Under the pieces are notes generated by a model, which saw only the letters and a program-made list of their open reading frames with translations, searched no databases and was not told where the DNA came from. A program made the position numbers and the translations under genes. 64,000 nucleotides of DNA from Kordiimonas lipolytica (lineage in GTDB: Bacteria > Pseudomonadota > Alphaproteobacteria > Sphingomonadales > Kordiimonadaceae). The stretch covers positions 1-64,000 of the forward strand of contig NZ_LRUB01000023.1 of NCBI RefSeq assembly GCF_001550065.1. The letters run 5' to 3'. Of the stretch, positions 25,401 to 33,516 are shown in pieces. Every line of letters starts with the position of its first letter. Within the stretch, counting starts at the first letter, position 1.

Positions 25401-27719
25401 TTTTCGGATCGCGATTTGTCGGGACGTTTCCCTGTTCTTTGCCCTTTTACGTCGCCCGATTGCTCCTTCTTGCTTCTTTGGGGGATGATAGGCCCCAATG
25501 CGATTGGGGTGTGGAGAGGCGCCAATCGGAATAATGCCTCTTTCATCCAGCATCGATTGTACCTGATGGCCTATGGTCTTGAGGTTAGCAAAGTTATATC
25601 CACTCGTGCAGCTCATGGGGCCAACGCCAAGCAAGGCGTGGCCCATGAAAGCATTGATGCTTTCGTCCCAGGCGTTTCCGGTAAGGGTGCTACGCAACTG
25701 GTGGCGCTGCCAATTCTGAGGCAGCGGACTGATAAATCTGTCTTTGTGCTTCAGGACCTGTGGGGAAAGCGATTGAGGACCAGTATTTGTGAACAGAAAA
25801 AAAAGTGGCTGGCGGCTGGCAAGGACGTCTCCTATGAAATGGGCCAGTGCGATGTTGCTGGGCATTAGCTTCTTTTGGAGGTTCTTCAGATGATTGAGAT
25901 AACGAAGCATTTGCTCAAGTGCAGTTTCGCAAAGTGGGACGACCCGGGACGAGTGGTTAGTGCGAACCACTTTGTCACAGATCCAGACGAAGCCAGCTTC
26001 CAAGTCAAAGTCGCGGAGGTATTCAAACGGTTCTGTGACCGGGCGATGCCCTGTTGCTAAGCAGAGCAACATGTAGGTATACAGCGTTAGCAGATTGTGG
26101 TGATTGAATACGTCTGCTGGCTTGTTCGCATCCAGTTTTTGGATCTCAGCGCGCATTTCCTGAAAATGACTGAAGATGCGCTTGGAGTGGGGCACTAAAA
26201 GGCTGCCCTGCACGCCATCGACTGGGGCACCCGATTCAGTCTCAAATCCGAGTGATTCCACATAGTCGTTAAAGCAGGAAATCACGGTATATGGTGACAC
26301 CTGAGCGTAAAACAGAGCGGGCGTTTCATCGGCGCCCGTCCCGCAAATATGTCCCTGTATGACACTATCAACACCCGCGTGCCGAAGTGATAGCGAGAGT
26401 TGGGCGGCAATTTTGGAAAGTGTAACTTGACGGTGCTTTAGGCTCGAAAACCCACGCAGGGTTTGGCCTTCATTCTCGGGCAAATGCCAAGCATCTTCTC
26501 CGGTGCCAGAAAGATACTCATCTAGGTAGCCTTCAAGCTCCCGCGGCACAGGCAAAAGACACCCCAGGGATTCTTTATGGGCAAATAGCTCGTTGGTGAC
26601 ATTGTCCTCTATATGATCGGGAAGGTGTTCGCGTGGGATTTGAATCTTGTCATAGAGGTACCATTTTTCCTCAATCTTCACCCAACACACTTCTTTGGGT
26701 TTTCGGTTCGGGCCAATAGGCCGGTGTTTTAAGCCTTTGATCAGCCGAACCGGTCTCCCAAACACTAGGGACAGCAGTATAAAAAGGCTGTTTTTCCAGC
26801 TAGACGTACCTATTTTCCCTGGGTTCTTAAGCTGTTTGAGGCATTCTGACTTGATCGTCGCGACAATGTATGGGCTGAGGGATTTTGGATGGGTGGCGGA
26901 CAATAGTTGCCCCATAACGAGGCTCTGATTAATCCGCTTGTTAACTTTGTGCTGTAGATTTGAGCATCTGGCATCCGGTTGAGACGCTCGCGTGCGGGTG
27001 TGTTCGACATATGTTGTTGAGGATGTGAAATAGCTGTTTTCACGTGCTGGCGTATGACTGTTGGCACTGTCGTCATTGTATCTCGTCTGCAACACGCGTG
27101 GCGGTCTATTTGATATATCGCTTGAGCTACTGAAGGCCAGTGAAATGGTCGAGGATAGACTGTCTTTGCTATGGGCCCGTTTTCCTTTTTTCCGCGCACA
27201 TGCATATTGCAGCAGTCTCCGCCAGGGAGTGATCACGTTATTGATTAGAGACTTTGGTTTAGAATTGTCTGTCTCCAGTTGTTCGAGGTGGGCCAGGAAC
27301 TGTTTCAGGTCATTCGTGGTATCGGCAAAGAGATCGAGGATGCCCCGGTTGTTTTTCCTGGCGGACCTAAGTGCAGCACCTGCGCTTCCAATCGATGTTG
27401 GTACCGTACCGTGCCGATCAAACCAATCGGCTGCGAGCAGACTTGCTGCCACGATGTTGATATAAAGCTTTTCTAATCTAGCTTTGTGTGTGGGATCGGA
27501 GGGGGGACTTGTATTGATGAGCCCCAACAACGGAAGCTCGCCCAAAACTATTCGCGCGGACATTTTCTCTGATTGGGGGAAGCGCTCTGGGGCCTGACGA
27601 TAAGCCTCAAGTTCGTTGGCCCAACGTATGCATTCTTGCTGAACGTTGGGCTGGTTATCGAACGCATCGTGGACTTGTTGAAGCCGCCGTTTCAGGTTCG
27701 GGATGGCGTGGAGTGGCAC
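22404..27719 (-). CDS. giant protein with two tyrosine-recombinase catalytic domains (1771 aa)
   Basis: The C-terminal catalytic domain is canonical: Arg1285 in RTGMRLGEL, Lys/Arg in KAGHRRIHL, H1391-N-L-R1394, H1450 in AGHADP, and Tyr1460 in MTSYLHL. A second set lies earlier: R559 in LATGHRP, H673-Q-L-R676, G693-H694, and Tyr708, with a His-Tyr spacing of 14 instead of 10. A possible third, weaker set precedes it (R322-R325, R446-H447, H457, Y471). A helix-turn-helix-like segment is at about 1558-1582 (SRDVADQFGIERRQVEEWIQ). The frame is fully open, so it is probably functional. Single-domain recombinases are 300-450 residues; this is a fusion or internal duplication. The partner gene at 27743 lies 23 bp upstream. 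Likely a DNA integrase of a mobile island whose ends I could not define. Confidence 0.85.
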   Translation of the reverse strand: MPLHAIPNLKRRLQQVHDAFDNQPNVQQECIRWANELEAYRQAPERFPQSEKMSARIVLGELPLLGLINTSPPSDPTHKARLEKLYINIVAASLLAADWFDRHGTVPTSIGSAGAALRSARKNNRGILDLFADTTNDLKQFLAHLEQLETDNSKPKSLINNVITPWRRLLQYACARKKGKRAHSKDSLSSTISLAFSSSSDISNRPPRVLQTRYNDDSANSHTPARENSYFTSSTTYVEHTRTRASQPDARCSNLQHKVNKRINQSLVMGQLLSATHPKSLSPYIVATIKSECLKQLKNPGKIGTSSWKNSLFILLSLVFGRPVRLIKGLKHRPIGPNRKPKEVCWVKIEEKWYLYDKIQIPREHLPDHIEDNVTNELFAHKESLGCLLPVPRELEGYLDEYLSGTGEDAWHLPENEGQTLRGFSSLKHRQVTLSKIAAQLSLSLRHAGVDSVIQGHICGTGADETPALFYAQVSPYTVISCFNDYVESLGFETESGAPVDGVQGSLLVPHSKRIFSHFQEMRAEIQKLDANKPADVFNHHNLLTLYTYMLLCLATGHRPVTEPFEYLRDFDLEAGFVWICDKVVRTNHSSRVVPLCETALEQMLRYLNHLKNLQKKLMPSNIALAHFIGDVLASRQPLFFLFTNTGPQSLSPQVLKHKDRFISPLPQNWQRHQLRSTLTGNAWDESINAFMGHALLGVGPMSCTSGYNFANLKTIGHQVQSMLDERGIIPIGASPHPNRIGAYHPPKKQEGAIGRRKRAKNRETSRQIAIRKYDQLEIDLNFNSANITSAEQYEHALKDIEAKIESLNLTAEALVYIKGKLLRTAQKIVRTNKLHVSLPQVPTRLTFEGSFRNEQWFSSARYIHVWERLFKDRLNSITRSSNEDEKTLIGLILYSAIVHGGLTDLEMVKKLAGTLSKPEPTLQRMGPYAWLELRAEAAGRRSRYSMKLEDERCYRHRHWFPDVISLALIRRLCRRKKEAPEQKTLKVGLQTKAVFVLIQKAVFAGIPNKTSITKLDQLTAAGFWSLESRQGIEISEALQSLASNHFRTFSVSPKAWRSLFSPLNEVNQVSARLPRDERAARGNILKKDPNEWGTFYDRELLPAITPPSFENGKITTGQAVANLKFLRDRDNLPVHLRLAIDWLIEVALRKDNSPATLQRYCSNLVLPLIYETNGEVPDLQDEVYLQELYTNMQTFHTTQGETDYLMGRLADFHSFAMKDRRYRLPELETLPWHNRQRHTRVRTRILSIEQVRKAIDVMLENEPNMLERRKIALYVTLAFRTGMRLGELAKLRVCEVEKSDDFVVTIKNNPYGDNKSKAGHRRIHLSSFLDDDELKEFRLLMNHKTASKKHLLKPLFDKNDTGIPYKPSAISKMFSMAMKALTNEDDIVFHNLRHSCFSCLHATLEEVYEASQGFTGLSIEQLRNIRTHLMGHASNRMGLYYTLAAFAGHADPRETMTSYLHLTDLILFQKLQRQSLVVSTDKLAQIAGVQGKRLSGLGAQERHEYLATQPIASVIEHQYKPLTNPPFSLGSDDGLPFESADPDLALTNTILRLVEEGSRSRDVADQFGIERRQVEEWIQKARVLQQLTTRRGNKRLQPHNDSSILTVKAPNDKSVRLELANVLETIPDYLRSMTGQEIAEFTLMVLRASSPSARSYRLHQPEQISDIVDFFAPMIPKSRWQFIIGIPDGIDRETTESTWRKTIPRQAAYRFNVKDAIIKPQFPDGIAFMHLVNPIGDRYSSLPKIVAYLAAIAYCDIDDLTALVETADAA

Positions 27720-27742
27720 CCCATCAATGTGTTGATCGAATA

Positions 27743-28255
27743 TTATCCCTCTCCCTTACTCAAACTATTTCCAAAAGCGTCCGGTTCTGGAAGGACTTTG
27801 GGCGAGGGTGGCTGGCCTTGATACAATGCCTTAATGTCTGTGATAGAAGCTTTGTGAAAAGTGGATAGGCACAATAGCTCGCTACCGGCGATTGTGCGAA
27901 TGCGATCCGGCGAAATACCAGGATAGTTGGCAATTGGAACTTTTAGTTTGTCCTTTAGGCCTACGGGGAGGGCTTCTAATTCTCGTAGGATAGCGACAGC
28001 GGCAAACCCGCCAAAATATTCGAAGACCGTAGGTTTCGATGGAGACCGAAGTTTGCCGACTGAAATGCAGATTCTCTGCTCAAGCATGTGCGCTTGCAGT
28101 CGCGCAATATCCTTGACTATCCATGAGGGTACCTTGGGCTCGAACGGAATGTGTCCGAGGTGGTTTTGGATTTCAGGATGGAGGGTGAACCTAAAATTTT
28201 TGGCCAGCCGTAAGGAGAGTCTGGGTTTATTTGGACGGGACAGAACCGACTTCAT
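27743..28255 (-). CDS. hypothetical partner of the giant recombinase (170 aa)
   Basis: It precedes the 1771-residue recombinase gene by 23 bp on the same strand, so the two form an operon. The protein is basic and soluble with no signal peptide. The stretch VFEYFGGFAAVAIL followed by KLKVPIANYPG recalls the core of ParB-like proteins (a conserved E-x-x-x-G then a V-P-V strand), but this is too weak for assignment. An accessory DNA-binding protein for the recombinase is the natural guess from context. Confidence 0.65.
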   Translation of the reverse strand: MKSVLSRPNKPRLSLRLAKNFRFTLHPEIQNHLGHIPFEPKVPSWIVKDIARLQAHMLEQRICISVGKLRSPSKPTVFEYFGGFAAVAILRELEALPVGLKDKLKVPIANYPGISPDRIRTIAGSELLCLSTFHKASITDIKALYQGQPPSPKVLPEPDAFGNSLSKGEG

Positions 28256-28703
28256 AACGTAAGCACCGATACTCTGACAGCGAATTCAAAAAATGTTGAA
28301 CTGAGAGCTTAACCAGCGTCGCCAAGAATGGTCAAAAATTCATATAAATTTTAATAAAAATGCGCCCTTCAGCGGACTTGCCGAAGCTATCCGCCATAGG
28401 ATGCATAGATACCCCGATTTTCTTTCCAATCTACGCTAGTAGTGCCGCCTCTTCGAAGTTGGATTTTCCGTTGGCTCGATGTTCGTGGACAGAAAATTTT
28501 TCTCTGGATCCTGCTTCTTGTCAACGCCGGAGTAAAATTCCCTCAGCCGCCGGAGTAAAAATACATCACGCTGGCTTTGGTTGTCGTCGCGGTGCTGACC
28601 CGGGATCCAGCTTGAGCAAGAACTGTTGATGAAGAAGGCAAGAAGGGGCCCAATTGGGCCCCTTCTTGCCTTCGGCGTTACTATTCCCGCTTCGCAAGCA
28701 ACG
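28256..28703. other. non-coding region with IS21-type end repeats
   Basis: No credible gene. Two direct copies of CGCCGGAGTAAAA (28525-28537 and 28548-28560) resemble the multiple terminal repeats of IS21-family elements and probably mark the end of the istB-carrying remnant, with the tip near TGTCAACGCCGG at about 28519. The 260 bp between this and 28256 are AT-rich and unassigned. Confidence 0.5.
28634..28673 (-). terminator. 40-bp perfect palindrome downstream of istB
   Basis: Arms of 20 bp meet without spacer at CAA|TTG (28653/28654) with a GGGGCCC core. It lies 30 bp after the istB stop. As RNA it forms a very stable hairpin; termination of istB transcription is the likely role. Confidence 0.6.
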
Positions 28704-29348
28704 TCAGCCTACAGGTTTTGATCGGCTCTGTTTGAGGCGGTAGCTTTCGCCGTTCATCTCGAGGATGTGGACATGATGGGTCAGCCGATCGAGCAGCGCG
28801 CCGGTGAGGCGTTCGGAGCCGAAAGTGCTGGTCCATTCATCGAACGGCAGATTTGATGTCACGATGGTGCTGCCGCGCTCATAGCGCCCGGAGAAGACCT
28901 CGAACAGCAGTTCGGCGCCGGTTGGGGACAAGGGAACATAGCCCAACTCGTCGATGATCAGCAGTCTGTATTTGGCGAGTTGTTTCTGCAGGCGCAAGAG
29001 GCGTTTGTCGTCGCGGGCTTCCAGCAGTTCATGGACGAGCGCTGAGGCTGTAATGAAGCCAACCGCCAGGCCCTTTTGACAAGCCGCCAATCCAAGGCCG
29101 GGGGCGATGTGGGTTTTGCCGGTACCACTGTTGCCAACGGCGATAATGTTCTCGTTGCGGGTGATATAATCGCAGCGAGCCAATTCCATGATGAGCAGCT
29201 TGTTGAGCGATGGCATGGCCTTGAACTCATAGCTGTCGAGGCTTTTTGTAGTGGGAAAGCGGGCTTGTTTGATCCGCCGCTCCACCATGCGGCGTTCGCG
29301 GTCAATCAATTCTGAACTGATGGGGTGGATGCCCCTTTCGAGCGACAT
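28704..29348 (-). pseudogene. istB: IS21-family helper ATPase IstB, N-terminally replaced
   Basis: AAA+ helper of the IstA transposase. Walker A GNSGTGKTH, Walker B LLIIDELGY, sensor TSNLPFDEW and the C-terminal RLTHHVHILEMNGESYR are all present. Family similarity starts at ELIDRERRMVERR; the usual 45-50 residues before this are gone and the frame instead begins with MSLERGIHPISS, encoded by the left end of the adjacent IS1111-type element. istA is absent. The ATPase core is intact but the element cannot move on its own. Confidence 0.85.
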
Positions 29349-29397
29349 TGTATGATGTCACAACGCCGCTGCGGCGGCATCATCGAAGGAGAGCATC

Positions 29398-30411
29398 ATG
29401 ACGAACATTTACATTTTGGCAATCGATCTGGCGAAACGGAGCTTTCAGGTCTGCGCAACTGATCGGGATGGGGCGGTTCTATATAACCGCATGATCTCGC
29501 GAACAAAGCTGGAGAAGCTTCTGGAAGCGCAAACATCTTGCATCGTGGCCATGGAAGCCTGTGCCACCAGCCACCACTGGGGGAGAGTTGCTGAAGGGTT
29601 TGGGCATGAGGTCCGCCTGATTCCGCCGATCTATGTGAAACCCTTCGTCAAGCGGCAGAAGAATGATGCGGCTGATGCTTCCGCGATTGCTGAAGCAGCG
29701 AAGCGCCCGAACATACACTGGGTGGCCGTTAAAAGTGCCGAGCATCAGGCACGAGCTGTGGCATTTCGTACCCATCAATGTCTTGTGGGGCAGCGCACGC
29801 AGCTGATCAATGCATTACGTGGCCACCTTGCCGAGTTCGGAGTTGTCGTTGCTCAGGGTCGCGCCAATATCAAAACCATCACCAGTATGCTGAAGGATCA
29901 AGCGATAGATCTTCCTGCGGGAGTAGAAGACATTGTGCGCCTCTATCTGGATCAGGTCGAACTGCTCAGCACCAGAATCGATGAATTGACTTGTAGGCTT
30001 CGAGAGGCTGTGAAGGTTAATGACGATATGCGACGGCTTTGTACAGTACCAGGTGTTGGTCCGGTGACGGCGGGCGCGATCATGGCCTTCGCGCCTGATC
30101 TGCATAGCTTCTCCAGCGGAAGGAACTTCGCTGCCAGGCTGGGGCTTGTACCGAGACAACGGTCTACTGGAGGCAAGACGCGTCTTGGCGGGGTCAGCAA
30201 GATGGGGCAGAGTGACGTTCGGAGGCTGCTGATCGTCGGTGCGATGAGCCGCATCAGGTGGATCGTGCGCAAAGGCGAATTGCCTGACAATTGGCTTGGT
30301 CGCATTCTGGGACGAAAGCCTCGTATGGTTGCGGCTGTAGCATTGGCCAACAAAATGGCGCGAAACATATGGGCAATGATGACAAGGAATGAGGATTATC
30401 GTTTGGCGTGA
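29398..30411 (+). CDS. IS110-family transposase/recombinase (337 aa)
   Basis: An RNA-guided DEDD recombinase in current understanding of the family. The N-terminal RuvC-like domain begins ILAIDLAKRSFQVC (catalytic Asp in IDLAK) with later Glu in VAMEACATSHHW and DAADASAIAEA. The C-terminal Tnp_20-type domain has VPGVGPVTAGAIMAF and GLVPRQRSTGGKTRLGGVSK; its Ser-containing core is the nucleophile region. Full length; GGAGAG sits 6 nt before ATG. Confidence 0.93.
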   Translation: MTNIYILAIDLAKRSFQVCATDRDGAVLYNRMISRTKLEKLLEAQTSCIVAMEACATSHHWGRVAEGFGHEVRLIPPIYVKPFVKRQKNDAADASAIAEAAKRPNIHWVAVKSAEHQARAVAFRTHQCLVGQRTQLINALRGHLAEFGVVVAQGRANIKTITSMLKDQAIDLPAGVEDIVRLYLDQVELLSTRIDELTCRLREAVKVNDDMRRLCTVPGVGPVTAGAIMAFAPDLHSFSSGRNFAARLGLVPRQRSTGGKTRLGGVSKMGQSDVRRLLIVGAMSRIRWIVRKGELPDNWLGRILGRKPRMVAAVALANKMARNIWAMMTRNEDYRLA

Positions 30412-30685
30412 TCCGCTGCTACCAATTGACAGCAAGACGGAAAGCGCTCAGGGCCCGGCCCTGACAAGGAGATCGACTGACCAATATGCGGCAAGGAGTT
30501 CAATGTTCAGGACGAGGTAAACCAGTCCCGGGGCTCGAGCGTCAAAGCTCTTTGAACCGATGTGGACCTTCGTTCTTCGAACTGCATACCGGCCCCGTGG
30601 CACCTTCAGGCCACGATCGGAGGCCTGACACACGACCGATAGAAGCGCCAAGTCGAAAAAGTCAGAAAATCACCTTGCAAAACAG
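30412..30685 (+). ncRNA. candidate bridge RNA of the IS1111-type element
   Basis: IS1111-group elements encode their bridge RNA in the non-coding stretch downstream of the recombinase gene. This 274-bp stretch has no credible ORF and contains several short hairpins, such as CAGGGCCCGGCCCTG (30449-30463) and CCGTGGCACCTTCAGGCCACGATCGG (pairing arms near 30595-30620). Guide loops could not be assigned by eye. Confidence 0.4.
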
Positions 30686-30747
30686 GGGGCATCCACACAC
30701 GCCCCGGGATTGCCGGAGGCTCCAACTTCTGAGTAAAAGGAGCCATT

Positions 30748-31176
30748 ATGAGCAAGACCACGAACAAATTTTCACCTGAAGTCCGCGACCGTGCGGTCCG
30801 CATGGTATTTTCCCATGAGGGCGATTATCCGTCCCGTTGGGCAGCGATTGTATCCATCTCCAGCAAGATTGGCTGTGTCCCTCAGACCCTGAACGAATGG
30901 GTCAAGAAAGCAGAGGTGGACAGCGGCCAGCGGGCTGGTATGCCGACCGAGGTTGCCGACAAGCTGAAGGCCCTTGAACGGGAGAACCGGGAACTGAGGC
31001 AGGCCAACGAGATCTTGCGCAAGGCAATATGTACGGGCCGCAAATCGTGGATCAGAGACATCGGGTTGTATCAAAAGCAATCATGGCACTCATTCGCTCT
31101 GACATACCGAGATCTCGGCGACATACAAGTAGACGAAGAACCTGAGGGCTGCCCAGCGTATTCTGGGTCATTCTAA
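30748..31176 (+). pseudogene. IS3-family OrfA, 3'-truncated
   Basis: The N-terminal 90 residues are a typical IS3-family OrfA: an HTH ([13 protein letters not shown]...[15 protein letters not shown]) and the leucine-zipper segment [21 protein letters not shown]. In intact copies the next residues are usually SAYFAQAELD; here similarity stops at about 31029 and the frame runs on into unrelated DNA. OrfB with the DDE domain is missing. It lies directly against the right end of the IS1111-type element. Confidence 0.85.
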
Positions 31177-31359
31177 GATGGTCAGCCCGGATCGATAACG
31201 GGGCATTGATGTGGATGTTGCCTTGGAGGTTGCTGGAAGCAGATTTAACCTTAAACGCGCTGGCCAAGTTATATCTATGTCAGTCGACAATAGACACGCT
31301 GGTCTGCTATATATTGCCGACTATTGCACAATAACTGTACCTAATGGGAGGACTGTTTC
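31177..31359. other. intergenic region before membrane protein gene
   Basis: No gene. A short dyad TATTGCACAATA (31322-31333) lies 26 bp before the next ATG and may be an operator or overlap the promoter; support is symmetry only. Confidence 0.3.
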
Positions 31360-32010
31360 ATGGAGCACCATTTTCACACTTTTCTGCACATCACACTGTT
31401 TGGTGTTTGGCTGGGTTCGATTGTTGCTCTATTGGTTTTGCTGTTGTGTCGGTATCGAGAGATGCTTTCCGAGCCTGAAGGTCAACTGCACCTTCAAAAT
31501 CTTGCCTATGTACAACGTCTTCCAAAGGCAGCGCTTATCCTGATGTTGCCCATGGGGTTACAATTATCGAATAACCTCGCACTGATCACGCTTGGTGATG
31601 GCTCTATGGTCGGCATTTGGGTTTTTGCGCTTCTTTGGTTGGTGATTGACTGGGTCGGAGCACCAAGTGGGGCCTCAGTGGCCTCCAAAGCCATGCGGGT
31701 CGTAGAGCGTGTATTGCAAGCTGGTTTTGTGCTTGTTCTTTTGGGGGCTGGCATTCTGTCCCACTTGTCGGGAGCGCCTGTCGAGGCACCCTGGCTGGCA
31801 ACCAAGCTGATACTTTTTGCGGTAGCACTCGTTATCATGAGCGGTGTCGATGCCCTGCTTGTTCCACTATATCAAGCCGAAGAAAGCAAGGGTGGAAGCA
31901 ATGGTCCTAGTCGAAAACAGTCAATTCTGATGGCGGCAGGGTTGCTTGCTTTGCTGGTTGCCTTATTGCTCACAGCTGCTTGGACAGGCTACACCAACTG
32001 GCGCGGCTAA
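31360..32010 (+). CDS. six-helix integral membrane protein (216 aa)
   Basis: Hydrophobic segments at about 8-30, 57-75, 80-100, 113-133, 143-165 and 188-208. His residues near the N-terminus (MEHHFHTFLH) and the helix order recall CopD/DUF2269-type membrane proteins, some of which bind haem or copper, but no decisive motif is present. GGGAGGA precedes the ATG by 7 nt. It lies just outside the IS debris, on the same strand as the stress operon that follows. Confidence 0.7.
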   Translation: MEHHFHTFLHITLFGVWLGSIVALLVLLLCRYREMLSEPEGQLHLQNLAYVQRLPKAALILMLPMGLQLSNNLALITLGDGSMVGIWVFALLWLVIDWVGAPSGASVASKAMRVVERVLQAGFVLVLLGAGILSHLSGAPVEAPWLATKLILFAVALVIMSGVDALLVPLYQAEESKGGSNGPSRKQSILMAAGLLALLVALLLTAAWTGYTNWRG

Positions 32011-32346
32011 GAACTGGGCTATCAGTTCTGAAAGTTGGCTTGAAACTCCAGCCAGTGACTTCTTCGGATAGGGGTGGCTGGGGTGCAATGCTTGTTCGTC
32101 TAAGGGGCTGTCGGGGAAGTGCCCGCTCTGATTGGCAACCTAATGTGTGAATGCAGTCGGTAGTTGCTCCCTTACCAGAGAAGCCTTGTTTGATTATGAT
32201 CAATGTGCATGCGTCCGCATGGCCCTAGTTTACAATTAGGGATTTACAGTCGCTTTTACAGTCGCTGGTGAATGATTGGACTTCTCTGCTCGTACTGAGT
32301 TCACAGTGAATTCTGGTCCTACGTGGCGTCTGGAGGAGGAACAGCC
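32011..32346. other. intergenic region, promoter of the alcohol dehydrogenase
   Basis: No gene. It holds an FNR/FixK box at 32190-32203 and, about 45 bp further on, a direct repeat TTTACAGTCGC (twice, around 32245-32267) that may affect the leader. Confidence 0.5.
32190..32203 (+). promoter_or_regulatory. FNR/FixK-type box
   Basis: TTGATTATGATCAA matches TTGAT-N4-ATCAA exactly. It lies 143 bp before the dehydrogenase start, farther than the other boxes, implying a leader of about 100 nt. Confidence 0.75.
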
Positions 32347-33423
32347 ATGGCTAAAACAATGAAAGCTGCAGTATTTGTCGAACCAAACAGAATTGTACTT
32401 GATGAGAAGCCTATACCGGATGTGGGGCCTCTTGACGCTCTGATCCGCATTACGACGACCACCATCTGTGGCACCGACATCCACATTCTGAAAGGGGAAT
32501 ATCCGGTCGCAAAGGGCCTTACCATCGGTCACGAACCCGTGGGCATCATTGAAAAGCTTGGCTCGGCCGTGACCGGATATGAAGAAGGTCAGCGGGTAAT
32601 TGCTGGAGCTATTACCCCAAGCGGGCACAGTGCAGCGTGCCTTTGCGGCCATCATTCCCAGGATGGAGCGGGAACGAAGCATGGCTTCAAGCCACTCGGC
32701 GGATGGCGTTTTGGCAATACCATTGATGGTGCCCAGGCAGAGTATTTGCTGGTTCCGGATGCAATGACAAACCTTGCTTTAATACCGGACGGACTGACGG
32801 ATGAGCAAGTGCTTATGTGCCCGGATATCATGTCAACCGGCTTTTCCGGTGTGGAATCCGGCCAGGTGCGCATAGGTGATACCGTGGCGATATTTGCGCA
32901 AGGTCCCATCGGGCTCTGTGCAACCGCAGGCGCGCGCCTGATGGGAGCCACCATGATCATCGGCGTTGACGCGATACCTGAGCGCATGACTATCGCCCGC
33001 AGGATGGGAGCTGACTATGTTGTCGACTATACCAAGGTCAATCCGGTGGACGAAATCATGCGACTGACGGATGGACGGGGCGTGGACGTTGCGGTAGAGG
33101 CGCTTGGTCGTCAGGAAACCTTCGAAGTGGCTCTCCGTGTGTTGCGGCCAGGGGGAACCTTGTCTTCGTTGGGTGTGTATTCCGGCGATCTGAAAATTCC
33201 CCTAGATGCGTTTCAGGCTGGTCTCGGTGACCATCGGATTATCACTACGCTGTGTCCTGGCGGCAAGGAGCGCATGCGCCGTTTGATGGAAGTCATTGAT
33301 TCCGAACGCGTGGATACCAGCCCACTGGTAACACATCGCTTTGCGCTTGAGGACATTGAGGAGGCCTATGAACTGTTTGCGAACCAGCGAGATGGTGTCC
33401 TCAAGGTCGCGCTGACACCATAG
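32347..33423 (+). CDS. zinc-dependent secondary-alcohol dehydrogenase (T. brockii sADH type)
   Basis: Medium-chain dehydrogenase of 358 residues that interconverts secondary alcohols and ketones, or acetoin-like compounds, with NAD(P)H. Catalytic zinc ligands are in TICGTDIH and GHEPVG; the Rossmann motif is around AQGPIGLCATAGA. The four-Cys structural zinc lobe is absent, replaced by AITPSGHSAACLCGHHSQDG, as in the Thermoanaerobacter/Clostridium secondary-alcohol group. The start at MAKTMK follows GGAGGAGGAA; the earlier in-frame codon at 32323 lacks a site. It is the first gene of a stress/ion operon. Confidence 0.87.
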   Translation: MAKTMKAAVFVEPNRIVLDEKPIPDVGPLDALIRITTTTICGTDIHILKGEYPVAKGLTIGHEPVGIIEKLGSAVTGYEEGQRVIAGAITPSGHSAACLCGHHSQDGAGTKHGFKPLGGWRFGNTIDGAQAEYLLVPDAMTNLALIPDGLTDEQVLMCPDIMSTGFSGVESGQVRIGDTVAIFAQGPIGLCATAGARLMGATMIIGVDAIPERMTIARRMGADYVVDYTKVNPVDEIMRLTDGRGVDVAVEALGRQETFEVALRVLRPGGTLSSLGVYSGDLKIPLDAFQAGLGDHRIITTLCPGGKERMRRLMEVIDSERVDTSPLVTHRFALEDIEEAYELFANQRDGVLKVALTP

Positions 33424-33516
33424 CCTGTGGGTTGTACGTGCATCCAGCTTAAACATGATGCACGCAGGCCATGCACATTTTTGGGGTCGTGGACCTCGGA
33501 ATCAAGGAGGCTAAAT

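Larger units (their letters stand above)
29318..30700 (+). mobile_element. IS110-family (IS1111-type) insertion sequence
   Basis: An intact DEDD transposase is flanked by 11-bp subterminal inverted repeats: GTGGATGCCCC (29325-29335) and GGGGCATCCAC (30686-30696). Subterminal repeats plus a short upstream end and a long (about 275 bp) downstream non-coding end are marks of the IS1111 group. Outer limits are estimated from where istB and IS3 similarity begin. No target duplication is expected for this family. Confidence 0.8.

Noticed and set aside
28360..28629. 89-codon frame in the IS21 end region
   Set aside because: No ribosome-binding site, runs through the terminal repeats and shows no protein features.
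31052..31267. 71-codon minus-strand frame after the IS3 fragment
   Set aside because: Some segments look protein-like, but no family is recognised and no ribosome site is present. It may be a transposase scrap; not enough to annotate.
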